From contig NZ_OBMO01000009.1 of assembly GCF_900217905.1 (NCBI RefSeq), positions 117,347-181,346 of the forward strand: a stretch of 64,000 nt of DNA, in the 5' to 3' direction. A model generated the notes under the pieces. It was not told the DNA's origin. It did not search any database and saw only the letters and a list, made by a program, of their open reading frames with translations. Within the stretch, counting starts at the first letter, position 1; every line of letters starts with the position of its first letter. Position numbers and translations under genes: made by a program. This DNA comes from Alloalcanivorax xenomutans. GTDB lineage: Bacteria; Pseudomonadota; Gammaproteobacteria; Pseudomonadales; Alcanivoracaceae. Shown here piece by piece: positions 1-8,339 of this stretch.

Positions 1-33
1 GAATCCTGTCTCCGTCGGGAGGGGCGGTCTGAA

Positions 34-666
34 TCAGACTGCGTGGGAGGCCAGATCATTATCGATTTGCCGTGCCTTGATGGCCGCGGGGCGCTCCATC
101 AGATTGGCGCAGTAGCGTTCGAATACCGGCCGCTTTTCAATGGCGCCGACAGCCATCTCGTAACCCAGGTAAGCGCCAGCGAGCAGGTCGGCGGCGGTGA
201 ATCGCTTTCCAACCAGGTAATCGCGCCAGCGTAGTTCGTTTTCCAGCGTATTCAGTACCCGGTCCAGCGTGCCATATCCGGCGGTGGCCGCCTTCTTGGC
301 ATCGTTGCCGATCTCGAAACCCAGCACATGGTTGGTGCAGGCGGCATCGAACGGGCCGGCGATGAAAAACAGCCAACGATAGTAAGCGCCCCGCTCCCGG
401 CTGGTCGGAGCCGGTGCCAGTCCGGCTTGCGGGAAGGCATCGGCCAGATAGGTGCAGATCGCCGAGACTTCGGTGACAACGGTGTCGCCGTGCACCAGGG
501 CGGGTACCTTCCCCATCGGGTTGATCGCCAGATAGTCCGCGTCTCTCATCCCCAAACCGAACGACAAAACATGAGTGCGGTAGGGCTGATTTACTTCTTC
601 AAGCATCCACCGCGCCACCCGCGCCCGAGACATGGGATTGGTATAGAAAACCAGATCCTGACTCAT
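34..666 (-). CDS. Glutathione S-transferase family protein
   Basis: The 210-residue product has an N-terminal thioredoxin-like half (about residues 1-80, with the cis-proline region INPMGKVPAL and the VTEVSAICTYL helix) and an all-helical C-terminal half, the usual GST length and order. Such cytosolic enzymes conjugate glutathione to electrophiles or isomerise and reduce small substrates. The substrate cannot be read from the sequence. It stands alone, transcribed away from the downstream DUF operon by an 88-nt gap. Family assignment is secure; the class is not determined. Confidence 0.88.
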   Translation of the reverse strand: MSQDLVFYTNPMSRARVARWMLEEVNQPYRTHVLSFGLGMRDADYLAINPMGKVPALVHGDTVVTEVSAICTYLADAFPQAGLAPAPTSRERGAYYRWLFFIAGPFDAACTNHVLGFEIGNDAKKAATAGYGTLDRVLNTLENELRWRDYLVGKRFTAADLLAGAYLGYEMAVGAIEKRPVFERYCANLMERPAAIKARQIDNDLASHAV

Positions 667-754
667 GCAATCCTCTCCGTGTCGTTATTGATTGGAAGAG
701 GAGTGTAAGAGTGTCTCCTGTCAGATAATGGCAGCAGTGTTGCCGGACGGGGCG

Positions 755-1501
755 TCAGCCCTTCTTCGCCACTTTCTCCAGCGCCAGCAGGGTATCCATG
801 TAACTGACGAAGTGGCTCAGATAGTCCGGTGACAGGCCGCGCAGGGTTTCGACGCTGCGGGTAACCAGGCGGTGTGCGTTGAGCGGGCCGGCGTCGCCGG
901 GTGTCTGGGCGATGGCGTGGTCGATGCGTTTTTGGGTATGCAGGCGGGCGCGGGTGGCGCGCAGCTGGCGCAGGGCCTTGAGTTCCCGCGGCGATGTCAG
1001 GGGACGGATGTCGCGAGGCCCCTTGCCGGCGACCTTCTGAAACAGGTTGGGATGGTCTCTTAGCAGGGAATCCAAAGGGGTGTTGTCGGCGTCTTCGTCG
1101 TCGATATCGTTGTTTTGCAGTGCCTCCAGCAATGCCACCAGCGGTGACGGTGATCTCCATACCTGCTGCTCGGCGAGGCGCTGGAAGGCGCGCAGGTCAC
1201 CGCTTTCGAACAGATGATCCAGCTGTGCCTGTGTCGTGTCGTCGAGAGTGTCATAAGGCAAAGCGGCGCGTCGTGCCCGGGCCGCCTCCCGCGCTTCTTC
1301 GAAGCGTGTTTGATAGTCCGTCAGTGCTTGCTGCAATTTGTCCTGCTGAGCCGGTGCTGGCGCGCGCGGGCTTTCCGCCAGCCGTCGCGCCAGCGCTTCC
1401 AGATAACGGAAGCGCACTGGATCGTAGCGGTCGGCGCGGTCGTCACGTAACCGGGCAAGGCGGTCCAGAGGCGTGGGGGCCGAATTGACGTCACTCATCA
1501 T
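755..1501 (-). CDS. DUF2894 domain protein, last gene of the motor-like operon
   Basis: The 248-residue protein is soluble, rich in Arg, Ala and Leu, and predicted to be largely helical. It has no signal peptide or membrane segment and matches the DUF2894 family, which is found beside DUF3348, DUF802 and OmpA-like genes. Its start overlaps the end of the MotB/OmpA-like gene (start 1501, upstream stop at 1491), so translation is probably coupled. Two adjacent ATG codons open the frame. The biochemical role is unknown; by position it is a cytoplasmic partner of the membrane complex encoded upstream. Confidence 0.85.
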   Translation of the reverse strand: MMSDVNSAPTPLDRLARLRDDRADRYDPVRFRYLEALARRLAESPRAPAPAQQDKLQQALTDYQTRFEEAREAARARRAALPYDTLDDTTQAQLDHLFESGDLRAFQRLAEQQVWRSPSPLVALLEALQNNDIDDEDADNTPLDSLLRDHPNLFQKVAGKGPRDIRPLTSPRELKALRQLRATRARLHTQKRIDHAIAQTPGDAGPLNAHRLVTRSVETLRGLSPDYLSHFVSYMDTLLALEKVAKKG

Positions 1502-2132
1502 TCTCTGCCTGATTGCTCTGGCGCGGTACGGTGGTGATCTCCACCCGGCGGTTCTGGGCGCGGGAAGCCTCGCTCTGGTTCGGAACCACCGGCTGGTTAT
1601 CGCCGAAAGCGGCGGCGAAGATGCGATCCGCCGGCATGCCCTGGGCGATCAGGGTGCGGGTGACGGTCAGCGCTCTCTGTGCTGAGAGTCCCCAGTTGTC
1701 CTGATAACGCGGATTTCCTTTCTGGATTGCCAAGTCGTCGGTGAAGCCGCTCACCATCAGCAACTCATCATGCTCGCTGAGATAATTCCGCAGCGGTTCC
1801 ACCAGGCTGCTCAGCAATTTTTCGCCCTTGGGTTGCAGGACATCGGAATTGAGCGCGAACAGCACACTTCCGCTGATGCCGATGCGGCCGTTATGGAAAG
1901 TGATGCGACCGCTGGAGAGGGGATCCCGCAGGGCGTCTTCCAGGGCGATACGGCGCTGTTCCTCCACTTGGCGGCGGGCTTTTTCCTGTTGCAGGGACTG
2001 GCTCAGCTCCAGCTGGATGCCGATCACCCACACCGTGATCAGCACAAAGATGCCCACCAGTGCCGCCATCAGATCGGAGAAGATGGCCCATACCGGCGTG
2101 GCCTGGGCCTGGCTGTCGTGCAGCTCGTCCAT
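1491..2132 (-). CDS. MotB/OmpA-like peptidoglycan-binding protein
   Basis: The 213-residue protein has a short cytoplasmic N-terminus, one membrane helix (about 14-40) carrying Asp20 in FSDLMAALVGIF, a short coiled segment, and an OmpA-like domain (about 85-205) with NWGLSAQRALTVTR and the closing NRRVEI signature. An Asp just inside a single N-terminal helix is the proton-carrying residue in MotB and ZorB, so I infer an ion-channel subunit anchored to the cell wall. The start codon overlaps the stop of the DUF802 gene by one base. It pairs with that MotA/TolQ/ExbB-like protein. Confidence 0.88.
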   Translation of the reverse strand: MDELHDSQAQATPVWAIFSDLMAALVGIFVLITVWVIGIQLELSQSLQQEKARRQVEEQRRIALEDALRDPLSSGRITFHNGRIGISGSVLFALNSDVLQPKGEKLLSSLVEPLRNYLSEHDELLMVSGFTDDLAIQKGNPRYQDNWGLSAQRALTVTRTLIAQGMPADRIFAAAFGDNQPVVPNQSEASRAQNRRVEITTVPRQSNQAENDE

Positions 2133-4651
2133 CAGCCGGCTCCGTTGCCGTTGGTGGCCGACTGCTGGCGCACGGCGCCAAGCGCCTCAAGCACATCCTT
2201 CTGCGAGGTCATGCTCAGGTCGATGACTTCACGGGCTTGCTCCACATAGTAAGCCAGTTGTTCGTCGCTGCGTGCGGTGGCCTGTTCCAGCGCGGTTTCC
2301 ACCCGCTGAAGATGATCCACCAGCTTGTCATTGGCGTCGCTGAACAGCTGCACGGCGACGGAGAACGCCTCGCTGAGGCTGGCCACTTCATGGGCGCCGC
2401 CGGTGACGTCCGACGTCACTTCATCCAGCTTGCGGCTTTGTTCGTCCACCTGCTGCGAGAAGGCGTCGCTGACGGTTTTGAGGATATCTCCGGAATCGCG
2501 GATCAGGCTTTCCACCGCCTCGCGTTGGGCGGCGGCGGTTTCACGCTGAGCGGCCAGCAGGGTTTCCAGCTCCGCCATGATACGCCGGCGCTCCTCCAGC
2601 ATTTCGTTGTCGCGTTCACTGCCGCGAGCCATCTCCTCGCGCAGCTGGCTGATCACTTCGGCGGCGGCCTTGGGCGTCTCCGAAGCGGTTTCGATCAGTC
2701 TCGTCATGGGCGCTTCCAGAGCCGCGCCCAGGTCGCCGAGATGGCGGGTAACCGTGGTTTCCAGTTCTGCCAGCCGCGCGGTGGCGGTTTCGCCGCGCCG
2801 GGCTTCTTCATCGCGCAGCGCGGACAGGGCTTCGCCCGTATCCGTTATCAGTTTCTCCAGGCCGCCGCGCTGCTGCGCTATAAGCGTCTCGGCGGCGTTC
2901 TGGAATTGCGCATTGTGGCTTTGCAGTGTCTGGGTGATGTTCTCAATCAGGCCCGCGGCGGAACGCTGCTGTTGATCCAGGCCGTGGCGCCAATGTTCGG
3001 CGGTTTGCTCGGTGGTGGCCTGGAAGCGATCGGCCAGTGTCGCCAACTGCTGCTCGCCGGTGCTTTGCAGCTGCTGGTGGTGCTCGCGAGTCTGCTCCAG
3101 CAATGCAGTGCTATGTTGGTGGAAAGTGTCGTTGTGGTCTTTCAGGGTGGCGCCAAGGGTCTCCGCCAGGTGGGCGTTGGTTTGCTGTTGCTGGTTCAGG
3201 CCATCTCGCCACAGTTCCGCCGCTTGCTCGGTGGTGGTCTGGAAGCGCTCGGCCAGCGCCGTCAATTGCGTCTCACTGGCCCGCTGCAAATGCTGATGAT
3301 GCTCTTTCGCCTGAGCCAGCAGAAGTTCGCTTTGTTCACGGAAGCGTTCGCTATGCGCCCGCAGCGCTTCGGCTACTTGTTCCGTCAACTGGCGGCTGTG
3401 TTGTTGCTGTTCGCCAAGACCGGATTGCCAGACCCGGGCGGCCTGCTCGGTGGTGGCCTGGAAGTGTTCGGCCAGTTCCGATAATTGTTGCTTGCCCGTT
3501 TCGCGCAGTTGCTGATGGTGCTCCCGCGTCTGTGCCAGCAGTTCGCTGCTGTGTTGTTCGAAGCGGCTGTTGTGCGCCTGGAGCGCGGCGTCGATATCGG
3601 CGACCAGTTTGCCGCTGGTCTGTTGTTGCTCGGCAAGCCCCTGGCGCCAATGCAAGGCGGCTTGTTCGGTGGTGCTCTGGAAGCGTTCCGCCAGGGCGCC
3701 GAGTTGGCGCTCGCTGATTTCGCTGAGCGCTTGGTGGGTGCTTTCCGCCTGCTGCCCAAGGCGGGCCATGGCCGCTTCCACAATCGGGCGGGTGCTCTCC
3801 GCCGCGATGCGGCCGCTGTCCGCCAGACTTTGTTTCAGGGTCTCGCTGACCGAACGGGCCAGTTGTTGGTAGTGGCCGCTGACATTGTCGTGGAATTGCT
3901 GCTGGTTTTGCGTCAAGGCACCGCTGACCTGCTCGCTCATGTGTTCCATGCGTTCGGCAAGATGACCCAGTTGGGCGACCACTTCGGGGAAGGCGGCGGA
4001 CTGCTCTCGCAACGCCTGGTAAGTGTCGCGCTGTTGCTGGCCGATCGAGAACGCACGCAGTTCCGTGGCGATATGACCGTCCAGCTCGCGGCCGGCCACA
4101 ATCCGGTCACGGCGGCTCAGGACGGCGGCCAGGCCCAGCATGGCGGAGCTGGCGACACCGGCGATGGAAGTGCCGAACGCCAGACTCATGCCGCTGATCG
4201 GCGCGGCCAGCGCATTACGGATGGCGTGCAGCTCGCTGCCGCCTTCCAGGGCGGTAACGGCACCGCGCAGAGTCACGATCATGCCGATGAAGGTGCCGAG
4301 CAGGCCGAGCATGACCAGCAGCCCGGAGAGGTAAGGGGTCAGCATCGGGCCGGGCAGGGCAGCCGGTTCCCCTTCCACCCGGCGGCGTACCGTGCCGCGC
4401 AGGGAGGCCGGCAGGCCGGCGAGCCACTGACCCAGGCTTTCCGGGCTGCCCGGCAGTTGCCCCAGGCTCTGGCGCATTTGATCGGTGGCGCGGCGAAACT
4501 GTCGCAGTTCCAGAAAGCCCAGCCCATAGACCAGCGCGATCAGCAAGGTGGCGGTCAGCGCCACCAGGTCGGTGCCGAGAAAGCCCAGGCCCACCCAGAT
4601 CACCGTGATGGCGCCCAGAATGAAGGTCAGCGCGAAAAGAAAACGTGTCAT
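2132..4651 (-). CDS. DUF802 MotA/TolQ/ExbB-like channel protein with long coiled-coil tail
   Basis: The 839-residue protein starts at the ATG that overlaps the DUF3348 stop codon (4648-4651); a longer upstream frame overlaps DUF3348 and is rejected. Four hydrophobic segments lie at about 5-25, 27-46, 103-128 and 150-178. The last two carry LGLLGTFIGMIVTL and GMSLAFGTSIAGVASSAML, which are typical of MotA/TolQ/ExbB channels. The rest is a roughly 600-residue Gln/Glu/His-rich coiled coil with four 73-residue tandem repeats (320-611). A motor-type channel with a long cytoplasmic tail recalls ZorA of Zorya phage defence, but the family here is DUF802, of unknown function. Confidence 0.9.
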   Translation of the reverse strand: MTRFLFALTFILGAITVIWVGLGFLGTDLVALTATLLIALVYGLGFLELRQFRRATDQMRQSLGQLPGSPESLGQWLAGLPASLRGTVRRRVEGEPAALPGPMLTPYLSGLLVMLGLLGTFIGMIVTLRGAVTALEGGSELHAIRNALAAPISGMSLAFGTSIAGVASSAMLGLAAVLSRRDRIVAGRELDGHIATELRAFSIGQQQRDTYQALREQSAAFPEVVAQLGHLAERMEHMSEQVSGALTQNQQQFHDNVSGHYQQLARSVSETLKQSLADSGRIAAESTRPIVEAAMARLGQQAESTHQALSEISERQLGALAERFQSTTEQAALHWRQGLAEQQQTSGKLVADIDAALQAHNSRFEQHSSELLAQTREHHQQLRETGKQQLSELAEHFQATTEQAARVWQSGLGEQQQHSRQLTEQVAEALRAHSERFREQSELLLAQAKEHHQHLQRASETQLTALAERFQTTTEQAAELWRDGLNQQQQTNAHLAETLGATLKDHNDTFHQHSTALLEQTREHHQQLQSTGEQQLATLADRFQATTEQTAEHWRHGLDQQQRSAAGLIENITQTLQSHNAQFQNAAETLIAQQRGGLEKLITDTGEALSALRDEEARRGETATARLAELETTVTRHLGDLGAALEAPMTRLIETASETPKAAAEVISQLREEMARGSERDNEMLEERRRIMAELETLLAAQRETAAAQREAVESLIRDSGDILKTVSDAFSQQVDEQSRKLDEVTSDVTGGAHEVASLSEAFSVAVQLFSDANDKLVDHLQRVETALEQATARSDEQLAYYVEQAREVIDLSMTSQKDVLEALGAVRQQSATNGNGAG
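2819..3694 (-). repeat. Four 219-bp tandem repeats inside the DUF802 gene
   Basis: Residues 320-392, 393-465, 466-538 and 539-611 of the DUF802 protein are four in-phase 73-residue units. Each opens with LA(E/D)xFQxTTEQxAxxW, continues with xGLxxQQQ, and (units 1-3) has a xREHHQ or xKEHHQ block near residue 60. The fourth unit has diverged in its last third. The exact 219-bp period implies growth by unit duplication and allows length variation between strains. Confidence 0.9.
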
Positions 4652-5409
4652 TGCGGGAGTGGTTCCTCGTGATTCAATGCGTCCAGCAGGCCTTGCACCG
4701 GTTCCAACCGGGTTTCCAGCTCGGCCAGCAGCAACGTCTGCATTTCCTGTCGAAACTGGTGTAACCAGCCCCCCGGCGCCACCCAGGCGTCGGCCGGATC
4801 GGGCTGATCTTCCGGTTGTTGATTGCGGTGCGCCCGCCAAAGAGAGCGAAAGCGTTTGCCCAGCACCATCGGTATGGCGGCGAAGCAGTAACGGCCATAG
4901 CTGGCCAGAGTGTTGTCGAACACCGTGTCGAGCACGGCGAGCTGGGCGAGAGTGTGATTCTGGGCGGCGAAGCCGTCACGCAGGCGTTGCCGCAGATACT
5001 GGATGGCGGTGATCAGCTGTCTCTGATGAGACAGGTAAAAACGTTCATAGGGTTTGAACACCGGTGGCGTTTCGACGGTCCGCGGCAGCCGCAGCTTCAC
5101 CTTGGCCTCGCCGGGATCAAAACTCAGCGTGATGCCGCTGATGAGGGTGTCACGGGTCTGGTTGAAGTCCGCCCGGAGACGTTCCGTCAGACCTTCTTCG
5201 GGGCGGAATGGCCCCATGGACTGGTACTTATAGGCGGCGTCCAGCGCAATGGTATCGGACAGGTCAAACAGCCGGCCCATGCGCTCCGCGAAGCAACCGT
5301 GAGTACCAAGGCCGGTGCCGTTGCCCAGTGCGGCCACCAGCTGTACCAGTCGGGCGCTGGGAGGAGCCGGTTGCGCTTTTTTTTGCGTCCTGTGCGTGCT
5401 GTTGCTCAT
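4648..5409 (-). CDS. DUF3348 domain protein, first gene of the motor-like operon
   Basis: The 253-residue protein has no signal peptide or clear membrane segment. It contains a basic, Pro-rich start, a conserved block around LSDTIALDAAYKYQSM, and a helical C-terminal half, matching DUF3348. Genes of this family regularly head the DUF3348, DUF802, OmpA, DUF2894 set. Its stop overlaps the start of the DUF802 gene (ATGA). The role is unknown; a cytoplasmic accessory of the membrane complex is the simplest inference. Confidence 0.85.
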   Translation of the reverse strand: MSNSTHRTQKKAQPAPPSARLVQLVAALGNGTGLGTHGCFAERMGRLFDLSDTIALDAAYKYQSMGPFRPEEGLTERLRADFNQTRDTLISGITLSFDPGEAKVKLRLPRTVETPPVFKPYERFYLSHQRQLITAIQYLRQRLRDGFAAQNHTLAQLAVLDTVFDNTLASYGRYCFAAIPMVLGKRFRSLWRAHRNQQPEDQPDPADAWVAPGGWLHQFRQEMQTLLLAELETRLEPVQGLLDALNHEEPLPQ

Positions 5410-5530
5410 GGGCCGCCGTGGCTAGGAAAAAGGTATGACCATGCCGTCGCCTGACGCGACGGGAAACCGCCCATTCTAATCAACTGCGGCGGCCCCACCA
5501 ATCCTGCGGATGCCTGAGTCGGGTTGGCGG

Positions 5531-5833
5531 TCAGCCGGGATCGTTGGCGGCGGACATGCTAACCACGCCCTGGGCCCGCAGAGCGTCGATAGCACTATCG
5601 GTGAAGCCGGCTTCCCTGAGCACGGCCCGGCTGTCATTGCCGAGGCGCGGCGCCGGCCGATCCGGTTGCGTCGGGGCATTGATGAAGCGCAACGGGTGGC
5701 GGGTGGCGAGCAGCTTCCCTTCGCTGGGGTGATCCACCTGTTGAAAGAAGCCCACCGCGCGTAAATGGGGGTCGGCGAGCAAGTCTTCCAGCGTGTTTAC
5801 CGGGCCGCAAGGGATATCCCGTGCTATTTTGAA
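5531..5833 (-). pseudogene. 3' remnant of a CaiB/BaiF CoA-transferase
   Basis: About 98 residues read like the extreme C-terminus of class III CoA-transferases: ARDIPCGPVNTLEDLLADPH, then a region ending REAGFTDSAIDALRAQGVV. The frame closes with a stop at 5834-5836 just upstream of the homologous part, and the first roughly 300 residues of the family are absent. The break lies about 60 bp from the start of the divergent IclR gene, so the IclR/TRAP block probably replaced the 5' part. A full-length relative lies at 41307-42533. Confidence 0.7.
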
Positions 5834-5838
5834 TCAAA

Positions 5839-5855
5839 GGTTCACACAGTGAACC
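5839..5855. promoter_or_regulatory. Palindrome upstream of IclR gene, likely operator
   Basis: A perfect palindrome with 7-bp arms GGTTCAC (5839-5845) and GTGAACC (5849-5855) around ACA lies 40 bp before the IclR start. IclR regulators usually bind such sites in their own promoter. A second, wider inverted repeat TTTTGAAT / ATTCAAAA (5827-5834 and 5875-5882) brackets it. Binding is inferred. Confidence 0.5.
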
Positions 5856-5894
5856 AGCATTGAAAGCCAATAGTATTCAAAAAGAGTGAGGCGC

Positions 5895-6653
5895 ATGGGA
5901 TACGCACCGGTATCGGCGGTCCTGAAAGGACTGAAAGTGTTGGAAGTGGTGAATCGTCTGGGGCCGGCAAGCCTGCGCGACATCACCGATGCCACCGGCC
6001 TGCCCAAGGCGTCCACGCTGCGGTTGCTCGATACCCTGCAGCATGCCGGCTATGTCTCGGTAATGAACGAAAGCCGCCGCTACATCGTCACCGCCCGGGT
6101 CTTGTCCCTGTCCAACAATTTCCGTCCGGACGACGCGCTTCTCGCGGCCGCCGTTCCGGTATTGAAAGCGTTGCGTGATAAAACCGGCTGGCCATCGGAT
6201 CTGGGTATCTATCAGCACGGCAAGATGGTGATCGCCGATACCAACCGGCAGCCGGGCGCCTTTTCAATGAATCGTTCGGTGGGATCGCGGGTGTCCATGA
6301 CCACCACTTCGCTTGGCAAGGTCTACATGGCGTTTTGTCCGGAGCCGGAACGGGAACAGATACTTCAGCACTTGTCACGGCTTGATGATCCGGATGAGAA
6401 CGGTGCACTGAAAGGCGAAAAAATCGAGCGTTTGCTGAAAAAAATTCGCAAGCAGGGGTATGCCACGAGCGATCAGGAACAAGGCAAGAGTATTCGGGCG
6501 GTGGCGGTGCCGGTGCTGCTTGGCGACCGGGTCGCGTGCTCGTTCAATGTCATCGTGCCAGCTCAAGTGATGTCGATGGAGCAGGCGGTAACCGACTATG
6601 TGCCATTGATCAGCAGCGCGGCCCGGGAGATTGAACAACGTATTCAGGGATAG
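5895..6653 (+). CDS. IclR family transcriptional regulator
   Basis: The 252-residue protein has an N-terminal winged HTH (about 5-65, with SLRDITDATGLPKASTLRLL) and a C-terminal IclR effector domain ending in the AVAVPVL...AREIEQRI region. I chose ATG 5895, preceded by a GAG-rich stretch; a GTG at 5886 is an alternative. It lies directly ahead of a TRAP transporter and an acyl-CoA dehydrogenase and most likely controls them in response to the transported carboxylate or a derived CoA ester. A palindromic site in its promoter suggests autoregulation. Confidence 0.9.
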   Translation: MGYAPVSAVLKGLKVLEVVNRLGPASLRDITDATGLPKASTLRLLDTLQHAGYVSVMNESRRYIVTARVLSLSNNFRPDDALLAAAVPVLKALRDKTGWPSDLGIYQHGKMVIADTNRQPGAFSMNRSVGSRVSMTTTSLGKVYMAFCPEPEREQILQHLSRLDDPDENGALKGEKIERLLKKIRKQGYATSDQEQGKSIRAVAVPVLLGDRVACSFNVIVPAQVMSMEQAVTDYVPLISSAAREIEQRIQG

Positions 6654-6695
6654 GCCGGCCGTGGCCGGGCATCACCATGGTAAAGGAGAGGTAAC

Positions 6696-6749
6696 GTGAT
6701 CGAGGCCTTGCTGTTTCAGGCTGGGCCGAATCAAAACAACGCACGATAA
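6696..6749 (+). CDS. Possible 17-codon leader ORF before the TRAP operon
   Basis: A GTG codon at 6696 follows a strong ribosome-binding sequence AGGAGAGG (6684-6691) with five-base spacing and opens a 17-codon frame ending TAA at 6747-6749, 10 bp before the dctP start. The peptide would be MIEALLFQAGPNQNNAR. No hairpin or terminator that would make this an attenuator was found. It may be chance or a coupling device for dctP translation. Confidence 0.25.
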   Translation: MIEALLFQAGPNQNNAR

Positions 6750-6759
6750 AGGTGACGTA

Positions 6760-7797
6760 ATGAAAATAACAACGTCGATTTTGCGAAAACAGCTCCCGTT
6801 CTGGGGGTTGATGCTGACTCTTCTGTCCACGCCCTTGGCTCAGGCACGGGACATGACCCTGGCGGATTCGTTTCCTTTGGATCATTACTTGTCCAGGGAA
6901 GGCACGGTGTATTGGATGCGGAGAGTCACCGAACTGACCGGGGGTGATCTGTCCTTCCAGCATTATCCGGCGGAGCAGATCGCCAAGGCCTCGGAGATCA
7001 TGCGCCGGGTTCAGGATGGCGTGGTGGATGTAGGGTACGTGGGCATTGGTTATGTCAGTGATCGCATGCCCCTGAATGGCGCCACCATGCTGCCCGGGGT
7101 GGTGCGCGACTCGAGGCGCGCGAGCCTGGCGTACTGGTCCGAATTACAAGATCCGGACAGTGTTTACCGGAAGGAGTTTGACAAAAACGGGCTGGTACCC
7201 GTGTTCGCGGTACTGTTGCCGCCTTACCAGGTAGTACTGAACAGGCAGGCCATCGACTCGCCTGGAGATTTCAAGGGATTGAATCTGCGCTCCTCCGGTA
7301 GTCTGGACCTGGCGGTGCAGGCGCTGGGCGCGTCACCGGTCTCCATGGCGGCGCCGGATATCTATCTGGCTCTGCAAAGAGGAACGCTGGACGGCACGCT
7401 GTTGCCGGTGACGAGTATCACCCCCTATCGGGTCGACGAGGTGACCTCCAGTGTCTCCACCAATGGTGCCTTCGGCAGTTTCGCCATCACCGTCGCCATG
7501 AACGCCAGTCGCTATGAGGCCCTTAGTGACGCCCAGAAGCATGCCATCCGACAGGCCGGCGACGAGACCGTTCGACATCTGAGCGAATACGAGGCGGAAC
7601 AAGTGGATCAACTGCTGACGCATTTCAAGAACGAGGACATTGACGTATACGCCTTCTCCGACGCCACCTTGAAAACCATTGAGCAACGTTTGGATGGTGT
7701 TCGTGAGCAGTGGGTGGCGCGCATGGAGAAACGTGGGCTGGATGGCCGTAAGGCCTTGCAGTCCATGGAGCATGCCCTCGAACAAAACCGCCGGTAA
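6760..7797 (+). CDS. dctP: TRAP transporter substrate-binding protein (DctP type)
   Basis: The 345-residue protein begins with a Sec signal peptide (cleavage after about residue 29, LAQA-RD) followed by a DctP fold. LNLRSSGSLDLAVQALGASPVSM carries the arginine that typically clamps the carboxylate of the ligand. It works in the periplasm, delivering an organic acid to the DctQM permease encoded immediately downstream (stop overlaps the next start). The IclR regulator upstream and the acyl-CoA dehydrogenase downstream suggest a carboxylic acid that is catabolised as a CoA ester. The substrate is not known. Confidence 0.9.
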   Translation: MKITTSILRKQLPFWGLMLTLLSTPLAQARDMTLADSFPLDHYLSREGTVYWMRRVTELTGGDLSFQHYPAEQIAKASEIMRRVQDGVVDVGYVGIGYVSDRMPLNGATMLPGVVRDSRRASLAYWSELQDPDSVYRKEFDKNGLVPVFAVLLPPYQVVLNRQAIDSPGDFKGLNLRSSGSLDLAVQALGASPVSMAAPDIYLALQRGTLDGTLLPVTSITPYRVDEVTSSVSTNGAFGSFAITVAMNASRYEALSDAQKHAIRQAGDETVRHLSEYEAEQVDQLLTHFKNEDIDVYAFSDATLKTIEQRLDGVREQWVARMEKRGLDGRKALQSMEHALEQNRR

Positions 7798-8339
7798 TGC
7801 CGATGTCCCGGTATCTGAAGTTGTTGGAGCAGAGCCTGGCGGCCATTGCCGTTGCCGCGGTGCTGGCGATGATGTTATTGGTGAGCCTGGACGTGATCGC
7901 CCGTTACCTTTTCAAGGCACCGTTGACCTTTCAATACAATCTGACCGAAGACTATCTGATGGTCATCATGGTGGCGCTGGCTCTGCCATGGGCGGAGAGG
8001 CGCGGTGTCTTCATTCGCCTGACGCCGTTTCATCGTTTCATGAGCCCGGCGGTGCGTCGATGTCTGTACGCGTTCAATAATCTGCTGGTCGCCTTGATGT
8101 TGCTGGCGATGACCTGGTACGCCGGTGAGCGGGTGTGGACTGACTGGCAGGAACAGAGGGTGATTTTCGGCGTGATCGACTGGCCGGTGTGGCTGTCCCA
8201 TGTCTGGGTGCCGATTGGAACCCTGGCGCTTTCCCTGCGACTGTTGACCAATGCCTGCCTGTATTTGCTGGGCGTGACACCAGTACCATCGCCGCCGTCC
8301 CTGGATGAGATGCAGCAGGGCGGGGAGGCGTTGCGATGA
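7797..8339 (+). CDS. dctQ: TRAP transporter small permease (DctQ type)
   Basis: The 180-residue integral membrane protein has four predicted helices, with the DctQ hallmark LVSLDVIARYLFKAPLTFQYNLTE near the first two. It is the small subunit that stabilises the DctM ion-driven carrier. The ATG overlaps the dctP stop (TAATG); another ATG lies two codons in. Its stop overlaps the dctM start, so the three genes are a coupled operon. Confidence 0.9.
   Translation: MPMSRYLKLLEQSLAAIAVAAVLAMMLLVSLDVIARYLFKAPLTFQYNLTEDYLMVIMVALALPWAERRGVFIRLTPFHRFMSPAVRRCLYAFNNLLVALMLLAMTWYAGERVWTDWQEQRVIFGVIDWPVWLSHVWVPIGTLALSLRLLTNACLYLLGVTPVPSPPSLDEMQQGGEALR

Noticed and set aside
2819..3694. Possible CRISPR-like array from regular 219-bp spacing
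   Set aside because: The units are contiguous, in frame and encode a coiled coil; there are no short direct repeats with unique spacers.
2060..4672. Two long plus-strand open frames (2060-3484 and 3485-4672) antisense to the DUF802 gene
   Set aside because: They arise from the low-stop, GC-rich complement of a Gln/Ala/Leu-rich coiled coil. The minus frame has clear membrane motifs, repeats and operon overlaps, and the plus frames have no ribosome-binding site or family match.
2132..4840. Upstream start (4840) for the DUF802 protein
   Set aside because: The extra 63 residues overlap DUF3348, are Arg/Gly-rich and unlike a membrane-protein start. The ATG at 4651 overlaps the DUF3348 stop and begins directly at the first hydrophobic helix.
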